Program-made: the position numbers and the translations under genes
Shown here: positions 29,305 to 38,237 of the stretch, piece by piece
How positions within the stretch are numbered: the first letter of the stretch is position 1
How the letters are laid out: every line of letters begins with the position of its first letter
Assembly (NCBI RefSeq): GCF_047495555.1
Contig: NZ_CP166866.1
Coordinates: forward strand, 2,104,001 to 2,168,000
Direction of reading: 5' to 3'
DNA: 64,000 nt
Source of the DNA: Methanobacterium_D sp040373355
GTDB taxonomy: Archaea > Methanobacteriota > Methanobacteria > Methanobacteriales > Methanobacteriaceae
Notes under the pieces: generated by a model
Told to the model about the DNA's origin: nothing
Seen by the model: the letters and a program-made list of their open reading frames with translations, nothing else
Database searches by the model: none

Positions 29305-30537
29305 TTGGACGACTATGAAGATATTATTCATGCTTTAAGGGAAGGTAATGTACCGCCAAAAGGAACTTCTGAAATTTGTGTTGGTCGAGATCTTGAAATA
29401 GAGGAGATGAAACACCTATTTGAAAAAATAAAGAGTGGTAAATCTGCTACAAAATTTCTTGAAGGAGATTATGGTGGTGGTAAATCATTCTTTTTAAAGA
29501 TTATCGAAGAAATTGCTTTTAAAGATAATTTTGTAGTCTCTAAAATAACCATAACCCGTGATATTCCTTTCTATAAATTTGAAGAGGTATATAAAAACAT
29601 TGTTCAGACTTTAAGGTGTAAAACAGGAACATCCCTGGAACACATTATTGAAAGATGGCTTACTGGGCTTCGGATGGTTGCAATGGAAGAAACAGATGAC
29701 ATTGATAGACAAAATGCCATTGTACGTGAAAATATGATTCAAGACCTTGAAGAAACTCGTAAATACGCTAATTCATTTGCAGTTGCCATAGAAAAGTATT
29801 ATGATGCTTTAATTTCTGGAGACACTGAAACTGCAAGTTACGCCCAAGCATGGCTTCGTGGAGATTCAAATATTCCATTTGTAGTTAAGAAAAAATTTGG
29901 GGTTAAAGGAGATGTCACACGTGAAAATGCTTTCACATTCCTAGAAGCACTATCTGCATTTTTAAGATCCCTCGGATACAGTGGATTACTTATTTTAGTT
30001 GATGAAATTGAATATATCCGTTCTCTTCAGATGAGCAAGCTTAGAGATGGTGCGTATGATTATATCCGCTTTATATTTGATGAGTGTAATATAGGAAACT
30101 TTGAAAGTACGCTCTTTGTTTTTGCAGGAACAAATAACTTCTTTGAAGATCAAAAGAGGGGAGTGCCATCCTATCAAGCATTATATGACCGGATAAAAGA
30201 TGCATTAGATACAGATCATAAGGATCTCCGAAAACCAATAATGAGGCTTGAAGGGTTTAAAAAGGATGAATTAAACGATTTAGGGTCTAAAATAGTAGAA
30301 ATGCATGCTAAAGTTTACAAGTGGGATGCAGGCGCTAGAATTAATTCTATTATTGATGATCTGGTTGATATTCATGAAAATAATGCTATCCTAACTGGAG
30401 GTAAAACTACTCCTCGTGAATTTGTAAGGACATTTTTAAGTGTTTTAGATACTATTCAACAAAATCCAACACAATTAGACACTCATGAAGCTATTTTGAA
30501 GTTATTTGAAGAAAGAGAAGTAGAGGAAGAGTGGTAA
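29305..30537 (+). CDS. brxD: BREX-type ATP-binding protein (BrxD / DUF2791)
   Basis: A 410-residue P-loop ATPase matching the BrxD (DUF2791) family: the start ALREGNVPPKGTSEICVGRD, Walker A EGDYGGGKSFFLK near residues 52-64, Walker B LLILVDEIEYI near 229-239, and a C-terminal GGKTTPREFVRTFL. BrxD is found in type 2 BREX and in Ter-associated loci, next to an Lhr-like helicase, as here. Translation starts at TTG after TTAGAGGT. The helicase frame follows directly, overlapping or abutting its stop. The usual BREX core (pglX methyltransferase, pglZ, brxC) is absent from this window. Confidence 0.85.
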   Translation: MDDYEDIIHALREGNVPPKGTSEICVGRDLEIEEMKHLFEKIKSGKSATKFLEGDYGGGKSFFLKIIEEIAFKDNFVVSKITITRDIPFYKFEEVYKNIVQTLRCKTGTSLEHIIERWLTGLRMVAMEETDDIDRQNAIVRENMIQDLEETRKYANSFAVAIEKYYDALISGDTETASYAQAWLRGDSNIPFVVKKKFGVKGDVTRENAFTFLEALSAFLRSLGYSGLLILVDEIEYIRSLQMSKLRDGAYDYIRFIFDECNIGNFESTLFVFAGTNNFFEDQKRGVPSYQALYDRIKDALDTDHKDLRKPIMRLEGFKKDELNDLGSKIVEMHAKVYKWDAGARINSIIDDLVDIHENNAILTGGKTTPREFVRTFLSVLDTIQQNPTQLDTHEAILKLFEEREVEEEW

Positions 30538-30595
30538 AATAAGCCACATTTTCAATACTTTAGATCCACGTCTTCAGCGTTTTATCGCAAATCGT

Positions 30596-32689
30596 ATGAA
30601 ATGGAAGGATTTAACAGATATTCAAAAATCCACTATACCTCGCTTTAGGGAAAAAAAGGATATGTTGGTTATTGCTCCAACTGCTTCTGGTAAAACTGAA
30701 TCTGTTTTAATCCCTGTTTTTGATGATATACTTAAAAATAATCTAGAGCCTATGAGCGTGCTTTTTGTATCTCCACTTAAGGCACTTATTAATGATACAT
30801 ATCAGCGAATTGAATTTTGGTGCAATCATTTTGATTTAACTGTTACAAAATGGCACGGCGACGTGCAGGCATCACAAAAATCATCCTTTATTAAAAAGCC
30901 GAGTGATATACTTCTAATCACTCCAGAATCTTTAGAAGTAATTTTAATGAATAAATCGGATAAAATAAAGAAGGCTATTTTTAAAAATCTCCAATATATA
31001 ATTATAGATGAAATACATTATTTTGCAGATTCTGATAGAGGAACACAACTAAATTCAATAATAAATAGTAGAATTAAAGCCTACTGCGATAATGAAGTTT
31101 CTAGGATAGGATTATCTGCAACTGTGGGTAATCCAGAGACAATTTTAAACTGGCTTACAATTAATGAAAATAGTGAAGTTGTAGCTGATAAAAACAGCAG
31201 ACCATTTCAATATAAGGTAATTTATGCAGATGATTTCAAGATAATTCAAGTAATAAACAAATATAGAGATAAAAAAGTAGTATTTTTTGTCCATTCACGT
31301 AAAGAAGCTGAAAAATACAATAATTTATTTAAAAAACATTTGAATATAAAAAATATCTTTATCCACCACTCCTCAATCCATAAAGACATGCGAGAAGAAA
31401 ATGAAAGTAATTTTAAGCTAACTAAAAATGGTTTGATGATAAGTACCAGTACCTTAGAGCTTGGAATTGATATAGGAAACATTGATATTGTAATTCAGAA
31501 GAATCCACCATCTAATGTTAGTTCTTTCTTGCAGAAGGTTGGAAGAAGCGGTAGAAGAACAAAAATTCAAAGAACCATAGTTTTTTGTGATGAAGAGGAA
31601 GAGGTAGCAAAAACACTTGCATTATTATCTTTAATGGAAGAAGGGAAATTAGAACACATAAAAATACCTGAAAAACCAAAGGATATCTATTTCCATCAAA
31701 TATTAAGTACTATTTTTGAATACGGAAGGATAGAGAAAAAAGACCTCTTTTTTAGTCTCCAAGAAGCTTATGTATTTTCTAATATTGAAAAAGAGGAATA
31801 TATCTCTTTTATTGATGATATGATCCAAAAAGGGTTTATAGAAGAAAGTGGTCCTTATCTTAGTTTAGGAGATGCATTTGAGCGCGAATTTGGGAAAAGA
31901 AACTTTTTAGAATTTTATAGTGTATTTTGGCCTAACTATGAATTTAGTGTTCAAGAAGGAAATAAAACTATTGGAAGCTTAGATGCTTCATTTGTAATCA
32001 CTACACTAAAAAATGGTTCTAATTTTGTTTTAGGTGGTGAAGTCTGGACCCTAACTAAAACAGACAATGAAAATTTTAGATTACTGGTTAAAAAAGCAAA
32101 AGAAGGTGTAGTTCCAAACTGGAAAAGTGAAGGAGGAACAATGGATTATCTATTAAGTAGAAAAATCCATGATATTTTAATTGGTAATTACAATGAAGAA
32201 CTTTTAGGAGATTTTGATGAAGTTAGTAAGAAAATAATAAAAGATCTCCAAGAAGAGGGAAAAATTTCAGGTTTCGAAAAAGGTAAAATACCTGTTCAAT
32301 TTTCTTTTGAAGATAAAAGGGTTTTTATCTACACATTTGCAGGTTTTAAGGTTAACTCCTTGATTTCTTCTATTTTTAAGTTTTATCATGATGTAGGCAG
32401 TGCTCGTGATACTCCATATTACTCTTCTTTTAAATATGGAGGCGTAAAGATGAGTGATATTGAACATATAGCAGGTAATATTAAGGATATTTTAGAAGAT
32501 AAGGAATTAGAGAAGTTTATGCTACTTAAAACAAAAAAATTCATCAAAAATAAATTCATCAAATATTTACCTAAACAAGATCAAGCAGAACTAAGGATGC
32601 AGATTTTATTTAATAAAGAGGATTGCATTGGTCTTTTTGAAAATAATTCCCTCAAATTAATTGATTCATCTGAATTTAATAAATGGTAA
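30596..32689 (+). CDS. Lhr-like DEAD/DEAH helicase (BrxHI type)
   Basis: A superfamily II helicase of at least 697 residues. Motifs are APTASGKTE (I), VSPLKALIND (Ia), IIDEIHYFADSDRG (II), LSATVGNPE (III), TLELGIDIGNIDIVIQ (V) and QKVGRSGRR (VI). It is the usual partner of BrxD. The frame is open upstream of this ATG and reads SHIFNTLDPRLQRFIANR, which is like the conserved N-terminus of these helicases (LxPxLQ...W..L...Q). No ATG, GTG or TTG lies in that extension; an ATA at 30539-30541, two bases after the BrxD stop, is where a start would be expected. The true start may therefore be 30539. Confidence 0.82.
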   Translation: MKWKDLTDIQKSTIPRFREKKDMLVIAPTASGKTESVLIPVFDDILKNNLEPMSVLFVSPLKALINDTYQRIEFWCNHFDLTVTKWHGDVQASQKSSFIKKPSDILLITPESLEVILMNKSDKIKKAIFKNLQYIIIDEIHYFADSDRGTQLNSIINSRIKAYCDNEVSRIGLSATVGNPETILNWLTINENSEVVADKNSRPFQYKVIYADDFKIIQVINKYRDKKVVFFVHSRKEAEKYNNLFKKHLNIKNIFIHHSSIHKDMREENESNFKLTKNGLMISTSTLELGIDIGNIDIVIQKNPPSNVSSFLQKVGRSGRRTKIQRTIVFCDEEEEVAKTLALLSLMEEGKLEHIKIPEKPKDIYFHQILSTIFEYGRIEKKDLFFSLQEAYVFSNIEKEEYISFIDDMIQKGFIEESGPYLSLGDAFEREFGKRNFLEFYSVFWPNYEFSVQEGNKTIGSLDASFVITTLKNGSNFVLGGEVWTLTKTDNENFRLLVKKAKEGVVPNWKSEGGTMDYLLSRKIHDILIGNYNEELLGDFDEVSKKIIKDLQEEGKISGFEKGKIPVQFSFEDKRVFIYTFAGFKVNSLISSIFKFYHDVGSARDTPYYSSFKYGGVKMSDIEHIAGNIKDILEDKELEKFMLLKTKKFIKNKFIKYLPKQDQAELRMQILFNKEDCIGLFENNSLKLIDSSEFNKW

Positions 32690-32707
32690 ATTAAAGTAGC
32701 AGATAGC

Positions 32708-33193
32708 ATGATTTACACCATAGGCCATAGTATTATAACCCAAGAATCCTTTATTGAAATTTTAAAGTCATTTAAAATCCAGTTAGTAGTAGATGTACGC
32801 AGTTCACCCTACAGTAAATTTGTTCCTTATTTTAACCGTGAAAATATCAAAAAAGCACTAAAAGAAAACAATATGAGATACATATTCCTTGGTGACTATA
32901 TTGGTGGAAAACCTAAATTTACTAAATATTATAAAGATGGAAAAGTAAACTACGATTTAATTAGAAAAAGTGGTCGTTACAAAGAAGGAATAGCTAAACT
33001 AATTGAATTAAATAAAAATAATGATCTTGTTCTTATGTGCAGCGAAGAAGATCCATATAGCTGCCATAGACACAATTTAATAACTCAAACGCTTCTCAAA
33101 AGTGATTTAGAAGTTACGCACATAAGAAAAGAAGGTAAAACTGATAGAATAACTAAACCCCATAAAGAGGATATTCAAACTACTTTATTTTAA
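32708..33193 (+). CDS. DUF488 domain protein
   Basis: A 161-residue protein of the DUF488 family: MIYTIGHSIITQESFIEIL at the start, LVVDVRSSPYSKFVPYFNRE (about 28-47), YIFLGDYIGGKP and the terminal LMCSEEDPYSCHRHNLI with the conserved Cys...CHR. The biochemical role of DUF488 is not settled. It starts 18 bases after the helicase stop and is presumably the third gene of the BrxD-helicase operon; DUF488 genes do occur next to defence and nuclease loci. The start is a clear ATG. Confidence 0.8.
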   Translation: MIYTIGHSIITQESFIEILKSFKIQLVVDVRSSPYSKFVPYFNRENIKKALKENNMRYIFLGDYIGGKPKFTKYYKDGKVNYDLIRKSGRYKEGIAKLIELNKNNDLVLMCSEEDPYSCHRHNLITQTLLKSDLEVTHIRKEGKTDRITKPHKEDIQTTLF

Positions 33194-33214
33194 TATAGAA
33201 ACTACAAAATAATC

Positions 33215-33510
33215 CTATAACTTGATATCAATACCGATAGGACTATGATCAGATCCTAAAACATCTGAAAGAATATATCCATTTTCAACATTGTCTTTAA
33301 AACTTTTACTAACAAAAAAAATGATCTAAACGCATTCCAATATTCTTTTCACGACAATTATGACCATATGGCCACCACGTATAATTTTCTCCCCTTCCAT
33401 TAAACATGCTGAAACTGTCAACAGAACCAGAACTTATTAATTTATCTAAGAATGCTCTTTCTTTAAAACGCTGGCATTTTTTGCTGCTTGCCTCGGATTA
33501 ACTAAGTTAA
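33215..33510 (-). pseudogene. C-terminal relic of exodeoxyribonuclease III
   Basis: Minus-strand frames together give the end of an ExoIII/AP-endonuclease: LVNPRQAAKNAS, ERAFLDKLISSGSVDSF, NYTWWPYGHNCREKNIGMRL then DHFF, and VSKSFKDNVENGYILSDVLG, SDHSPIGIDIKL and stop at 33215. The pieces lie in different frames. One break is at the eight-A run 33314-33321, where one base too many interrupts DHFF-VSK, and another lies near 33465-33480. The first 150 or so residues of the enzyme are missing; similarity stops at about 33510, 30 bases from the HNH gene. Active-site pieces GSDH and MRLD remain, but the gene cannot be functional as read. Confidence 0.75.
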
Positions 33511-33539
33511 AAAAGAAATATATTAACCCTTTATTGGAT

Positions 33540-34340
33540 CTATGAGTCACTATATTGGTTGATACGTAAAAATTTCTCTAACTGGTATTTGTTATTATAT
33601 TGTTTTCCATAAATTCTGTGAAAATTATTATGGCATTTTTCACATAATGTTATTCCGTTTTCAACTTCATATCTGAGGTGAATGTGATCAGAAAAGTTGT
33701 AGATATGATGCGCTTCTAATTTGTTCAAATATTGTTTGCATTTTTGGCAGGTATAATAATCTCTTTGAAGAACAGCCATTCTCCAGGGTATATATTTTTT
33801 ATCTTTTCTAGCTATCTGAGTTTCAGTTAATGGTTTGGTTTTCCATATTTTCTTTGCTATTTCAGGGATTATAGTTATATTTTTATTTTTTATTTCCTCG
33901 ATTTTAAGGATAACTCTATTCCTATTTTTTATACGCATAGTATCAACTTTAGCTATAATGTTAACATAGTCACCTTCTTTGAATTTACCAAAAAACGCAT
34001 TATCCCCGATAGTAGAAGCATATATTTGACTTCTTTTGCTATCGAAGATATCCTCTAAATTAAATAATTGATAATCATCATATAACCTGAACTCTGAAAG
34101 CTTCAAAGAACCTTCACATTTTATGCAACATTTAGGTATTTCGTTTTGATTATCTTTTTCTGTTATTTTATGTGACCTTCCGCATACATTGCAAATGTAA
34201 ACTTTTTTAATTACAATAGGATTAACATTATCTGCAGATATAATTCTTCCTTCTGTTTTGATTAAATTTCCTGAATTTTCTGCAGTGATATCACTAATCC
34301 AGCTGCTTTTAGCTTCAGGAAACCAGTTAACTTGCCGCAT
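33540..34340 (-). CDS. MCM-type OB-fold/zinc domain fused to an HNH endonuclease
   Basis: A 266-residue fusion. Residues about 10-160 resemble the N-terminal OB and zinc region of MCM replicative helicases: LIKTEGRIISADNVNPIVIK (about 26-45), YICNVCG (Cys50, Cys53), PKCCIKC (Cys71/72, Cys75), and YDDYQLFNLED, close to the MCM DFQ-IKIQE block. The C-terminus is an HNH nuclease: RDYYTCQKCKQYLNKLEAHH, IYNFSDHIHLRYEVENG, ITLCEKCHNNFH (about 192-245). No AAA+ domain is present. It probably nicks or cuts DNA, the OB part supplying DNA or partner binding. It lies beside the ExoIII relic. Confidence 0.72.
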   Translation of the reverse strand: MRQVNWFPEAKSSWISDITAENSGNLIKTEGRIISADNVNPIVIKKVYICNVCGRSHKITEKDNQNEIPKCCIKCEGSLKLSEFRLYDDYQLFNLEDIFDSKRSQIYASTIGDNAFFGKFKEGDYVNIIAKVDTMRIKNRNRVILKIEEIKNKNITIIPEIAKKIWKTKPLTETQIARKDKKYIPWRMAVLQRDYYTCQKCKQYLNKLEAHHIYNFSDHIHLRYEVENGITLCEKCHNNFHRIYGKQYNNKYQLEKFLRINQYSDS

Positions 34341-34832
34341 TTATCCCACCCACATATATTTGTTTTTGATTAATAGTCCTGTAGACCATAATATACATTC
34401 TATTTCCTCTCTCTTCCCTAATTTTATGTTTTTCATTGTTTTAATGCTCCTTTTTTTATTTACATATTATGTAGGGGGTTATATAGAGAATGAATTTATT
34501 TAACTGTGATTATACTAGTTTACATCACATTGAATTTCAGTGTATTTACTCTAAGATCAGTGCATATTGTATTTTTTAGATGCTTTAAGCATGAATCAAC
34601 TTAAATGTACACATTATATCTCGAAATAATATAAAATCCATTCAATACACCATATAACTGTATTTAGTATGTAATTACAGTTATATATACTTATTGGGTG
34701 CTATTATAGCTTTTTTTAGTTAATAAATATCTACATGGCCTTAAAATACCATATAAACTGTAATAAGGAGCTTTGTTATTTTAACTGCGTTACCGTATAT
34801 AATGAGAATAAATTAATGGGAGGTGAAAAATA
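34341..34832. promoter_or_regulatory. Regulatory-looking AT-rich spacer with an 11-bp inverted repeat
   Basis: This 492-base spacer has no supported gene. ATATAACTGTA (34652-34662) and TACAGTTATAT (34676-34686) form a perfect inverted repeat around 13 bases, and a third, imperfect copy, CATATAAACTGTA, follows at about 34750. The nearest gene is the terminase-small-subunit-like gene at 34833, preceded by a strong GGGAGGTGAAAA ribosome binding site. The repeats are likely operators for a regulator not identified in the window. Confidence 0.5.
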
Positions 34833-35315
34833 ATGGTAAAGAAAAATAAGGGTGGCAGACCATCTAAATTAACACCTGAGATACAAAAAGACATTGTAAA
34901 TCTGATTAAAGCGGGAAATTATGTTGATATAACATGTGTTATTGTAGGTATAAATAAATCCACATATTATGATTGGATGAAACGTGGAAAAGAATCACGT
35001 AGACCTAATAGATACAGAACATTTTATGAAGAAGTAACAAAAGCACATGCTATATGTGAAGCAAGACTTGTAGCCATAATTTCAAAAGCAGAAGAAACTT
35101 ATTGGAAAGCAGCTGCATGGAAATTGGAACGTAGATATCCGGAAAAATGGGGAAAGCCAAAAACTGAAAAGAAAAACAGTTTTAAAATAAATAATGGAAA
35201 TCAGGAAACATTTATAAATTTCCCAGTGACCACATTGGAAACCCCTAAAAAGGAGAAAAATAAAAAGATAGAAAGTGTTAAAATCAACAAATATGAAGTA
35301 ACTAAAAATTATTAA
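34833..35315 (+). CDS. Terminase small subunit-like / phage HTH protein
   Basis: A 160-residue basic protein. GGRPSKLTPEIQKDIVNLIK (about 7-26) and the helix-turn-helix VDITCVIVGINKSTYYDWMK (about 31-50) with RGKESRRPNRYRTFYEEVTK match the N-terminal DNA-binding region of phage terminase small subunits (Phage_terminase-like HTH). AWKLERRYPEKWG (about 95-107) is also typical. The C-terminal part is basic and low in complexity. No large terminase, portal or capsid gene is nearby, so this is either a phage remnant or a domesticated regulator. The start has an excellent ribosome binding site (GGGAGGTG). Confidence 0.6.
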   Translation: MVKKNKGGRPSKLTPEIQKDIVNLIKAGNYVDITCVIVGINKSTYYDWMKRGKESRRPNRYRTFYEEVTKAHAICEARLVAIISKAEETYWKAAAWKLERRYPEKWGKPKTEKKNSFKINNGNQETFINFPVTTLETPKKEKNKKIESVKINKYEVTKNY

Positions 35316-35900
35316 TACTTTACAAGATTTGGAGTATATTAATTTTTTAATTTATCTTCATTTATTATTTTAAATAACAACTTTAAGTTAACTGAATCAT
35401 AATTTAATTAATTATAATTCCCTCGCTTTTTATAAATATTCAAAAACATGACATTCAACATAAATTAATAAATAAAAATAATAATATATTATTAATCCCC
35501 GTTGTGCGTTGGAAAACCATACAAATTACAAGGATAAACTAAACTTTAAAAATTACACAATACTATTATTTACCTCAAATATCTAATAAGAAGCACATTA
35601 ATGCCCATATTAACTAAATAAGCTATTAATTTTTTTTTGAACATCTTAAAAGCCCTAAAATAACTTCAAAAAACCCATAAAAAAACACATCCATAAACCT
35701 CTTTAATAGGCATAAACTAGGGAATTGTGTAATCTTTATGTTACTTTATAACAATTTTTAACTGTTAAAAATTATTAAACAACTATTTACTAGAAAAAAT
35801 CTGATTCAAAGTTAATTAAAGATGTGTTATAACAAACTGGGAATTGTTTAAAATAATTTAAATTCAAAATAATATTATCAAAGAATTAGAGTTGATTAAT
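35316..35900. other. AT-rich intergenic region without visible genes
   Basis: This 585-base stretch has stops in all frames and no tRNA-like or conserved element that I can see. TTACACAAT near 35553 and ATTGTGTAA near 35725 are a widely spaced inverted pair, and GGGAATTGT occurs twice (about 35720 and 35840). These may be chance in DNA of this composition. The acylphosphatase promoter must lie at its right end. Confidence 0.4.
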
Positions 35901-36176
35901 ATGAAAGTTAAAGCTCATATAATTGTAACTGGCAGAGTTCAGGGAGTGTACTTCCGCGGGAACACACAAAAAGAAGCCCAAAAACAAGGAGTAAATGGAT
36001 GGATTCAAAATCTAGATGATGGACGAGTTGAAGCTGTTTTTGAAGGTGAAAAAGAAAATGTGGATACACTTATCAATATTGTACGTGAAGGTCCTTCAAG
36101 AGCAGAAGTAACAGATTTAGAGCTTGAATGGCAGGATTTTAAGGGTGAATTCACTGATTTTCAAATACGATATTAA
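35901..36176 (+). CDS. acyP: Acylphosphatase
   Basis: A 91-residue acylphosphatase, which hydrolyses acyl phosphates such as carbamoyl and 1,3-bisphosphoglycerate phosphates in the cytosol. The signature GRVQGVYFRGNTQKEA holds the phosphate-binding loop and catalytic Arg, and GWIQNLDDGRVEAVFEGE holds the catalytic Asn in its usual context. The frame is open from a TTG at 35892, but the ATG at 35901 after GTTGAT gives the usual start MKVKAHIIV and length. It is convergent with the NERD-helicase gene, eight bases away. Confidence 0.95.
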   Translation: MKVKAHIIVTGRVQGVYFRGNTQKEAQKQGVNGWIQNLDDGRVEAVFEGEKENVDTLINIVREGPSRAEVTDLELEWQDFKGEFTDFQIRY

Positions 36177-36184
36177 TTTTCAAT

Positions 36185-37888
36185 TTAATCAGTTTTTGAA
36201 AGGTTGCTACCAAATTCCTTGTACCGTTCATTACAATTTAAAACAATCAGATTCTTCCGAGTTCTTGTCATTGCTGTATAAACCATTGAATCCAGATTTT
36301 CTCCACCTTTCCAACGCTCTGGAATCAACATGATAACGTGAATCGCTTCCCAACCTTTAAAACTGTGAATAGTACTTATTTTAAGGCGACCATCATTTGT
36401 AGGAAATGCTTTCTTGTTACGAGAATATTTTGATGTCCTATCTACTTCAAAAACATGGTTTACCTCAATTCCACGTCTTTCAAATAATTTAACTGCTTGC
36501 ATTCCCATCTTCTTTGTTGGAAGCAAAATTACAATATCTGATGCCTGACCTTCGCCATATCCTTTCTGCTGATATTTAAGAACACTATATGCATCTTTTA
36601 GCGCTTTCATCCATTCATTTGAGGCAATATTTTTCCATTTTAAAATTGGGGGTCTTTCAAATAATGTTAATTGAGCATATTCTTCTGTGTCTAATTGCTG
36701 ATCTAAATTAAACGCTTTGCTGAATTTATTAGCTACACTTCCAATTTTCTTGGGCAGCCTATAGATGGTATTTAGTTCTCCCCATCTTCCGCGAAACTTT
36801 ACATTGCCCATATTGTCAATCCAGCTAAGTTCACGGCCATAGATGTTCTGGTTTTTATCACATACAAAAAGAAGTTCGTCGCGTTCATTTAAAAATTTAG
36901 ATAGCAAACTATACCATTCCCATTTACAATCCTGGCCTTCATCAATTAGTATTGCATCAAATTTAAAGCGTTCAATATCATTTTTAGATACTGCATCTTC
37001 AACTGTAGGCAAAATTTCATCGAAGTAATTTTGTGGTTTTTCTACGCCAAGCTCGTTTATTATGTCATTACAAAGCCCGTGGAAATGGTTGAACACTATA
37101 TTTTTCCATTCAAAGTCAAATGGTGTATTTGCAATCATATCTTTAATATAATGCCATAGTGTAAGGTTGAATGTAATTACAAGCACGCGCTTTCCTTCTG
37201 CTGCAAGTTTTGCTGCACGATAAGCAATTACAAGAGTTTTTCCACTTCCTGCAGCTCCTCGAATACGTCGATGACCTGGTTTTGGTTTTGAATGATTTTT
37301 TTGTTTAGCACTTAATTCAAGCTTTAAAGCACCACGTTTACTGTGAAATGGAGGATTAAGCCAGAATTCTATTTTCTCTGCATGTTCTTTCTCCATATAA
37401 CCTGTTTTATAATCAGAAGCTGGAACAACAAAATCAAGATTATCCGGAGTTAAATCATCACATCCTGTAATCACTGGATAATTTGGATGTTTAAATAGTT
37501 CCCTTGCCTTTTCCCCACCTAAATTGTGTAAATAGATTCCAGTTTGTATTATCCCAAAGAGTCTTTTATCTTCATCGATTCTTTCGCCCATTTCTGGAAT
37601 TAATTGTCCTATTATTTTGTTTCTGTAATGATTTACCTGTTTTATATAAGTTAAAGTTTTATTAGAATCTACTTTAAGATCTTTAACTGTGTAAACCATT
37701 AAACCCACTTTTGAGTTCATTATCACAATATTAGGTTTACTATTGTTTAATTGGGGCTTTACAAAGATTTTCCAGCCACTATCTAAGTTTTTATCTAAAA
37801 AGCGTGCCAGTGCATTTTCACCTTCGCTTAGGGGTTCCTCAAATTTTTCGATTATATCCCATGAAGGATAGATTCTAGTGTTATTCAA
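36185..37888 (-). CDS. NERD-like domain fused to UvrD-type helicase
   Basis: A 567-residue protein. Residues about 15-75 look like a NERD domain (LSEGENALARFLDKNL, KPNIVIMNSKVGLMVYTVKD), but the expected Asp and Glu of the nuclease site appear as Asn and Thr (KPNIV, YTVK), so cleavage activity may be lost. The remainder is a superfamily 1 helicase: RRIRGAAGSGKTLVIAYRAA (about 207-226), AILIDEGQD (about 309-317), FVCDKNQNIYG, STIHSFKGWEAIHVIML and TAMTRTRKNLIVLN. Such proteins are often linked to DNA repair or defence. It stands alone, convergent with acyP. Confidence 0.8.
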   Translation of the reverse strand: MNNTRIYPSWDIIEKFEEPLSEGENALARFLDKNLDSGWKIFVKPQLNNSKPNIVIMNSKVGLMVYTVKDLKVDSNKTLTYIKQVNHYRNKIIGQLIPEMGERIDEDKRLFGIIQTGIYLHNLGGEKARELFKHPNYPVITGCDDLTPDNLDFVVPASDYKTGYMEKEHAEKIEFWLNPPFHSKRGALKLELSAKQKNHSKPKPGHRRIRGAAGSGKTLVIAYRAAKLAAEGKRVLVITFNLTLWHYIKDMIANTPFDFEWKNIVFNHFHGLCNDIINELGVEKPQNYFDEILPTVEDAVSKNDIERFKFDAILIDEGQDCKWEWYSLLSKFLNERDELLFVCDKNQNIYGRELSWIDNMGNVKFRGRWGELNTIYRLPKKIGSVANKFSKAFNLDQQLDTEEYAQLTLFERPPILKWKNIASNEWMKALKDAYSVLKYQQKGYGEGQASDIVILLPTKKMGMQAVKLFERRGIEVNHVFEVDRTSKYSRNKKAFPTNDGRLKISTIHSFKGWEAIHVIMLIPERWKGGENLDSMVYTAMTRTRKNLIVLNCNERYKEFGSNLSKTD

Positions 37889-38111
37889 AATAAATTGCTC
37901 CAGATATCAAAATTTAATAATTTTAAAATTCAATATTTCTCTATTAGTAATTATAATAAAAATACTTTCTTTATTTTATTATCATTCACACATTTTCGAT
38001 TATTTAAATAATCAAAGTTTAAAAATTAATATTTAAAACACTTTTAAATCAAAACAACTTAAAGCAATACCTTCGTTTTAAAAGTATACTTTAACATTAT
38101 CTTATACATTC

Positions 38112-38222
38112 ATTTCAAGTCTAAGTAATCCAATTTTTGAAACTACACGTTTATTTCAAGTATAAGTAATGTCAACTTCAATGAGGTATTACGAAAGTAC
38201 ATAAAGTATTACTTACATAATA
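38112..38222. promoter_or_regulatory. Direct and inverted repeats before the VapBC-like pair
   Basis: ATTTCAAGTCTAAGTAAT (38112-38129) and ATTTCAAGTATAAGTAAT (38153-38170) are near-identical direct repeats with a 41-base period. The inverse of their core, ATTACTTA, appears at 38208-38215 and is followed by TAAGTGTAA, giving an imperfect palindrome just before the antitoxin ATG at 38238. This layout fits autoregulation by an AbrB-type antitoxin. Confidence 0.5.
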
Positions 38223-38237
38223 AGTGTAAGACGAATT

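Noticed and set aside
34341..35900. A complete provirus or integrase-borne element around the terminase-like gene
   Set aside because: No integrase, large terminase, portal, capsid or tRNA attachment site is visible nearby.
37889..38111. Possible small gene between the NERD-helicase and VapBC
   Set aside because: All frames are short and interrupted, with no ribosome binding site.
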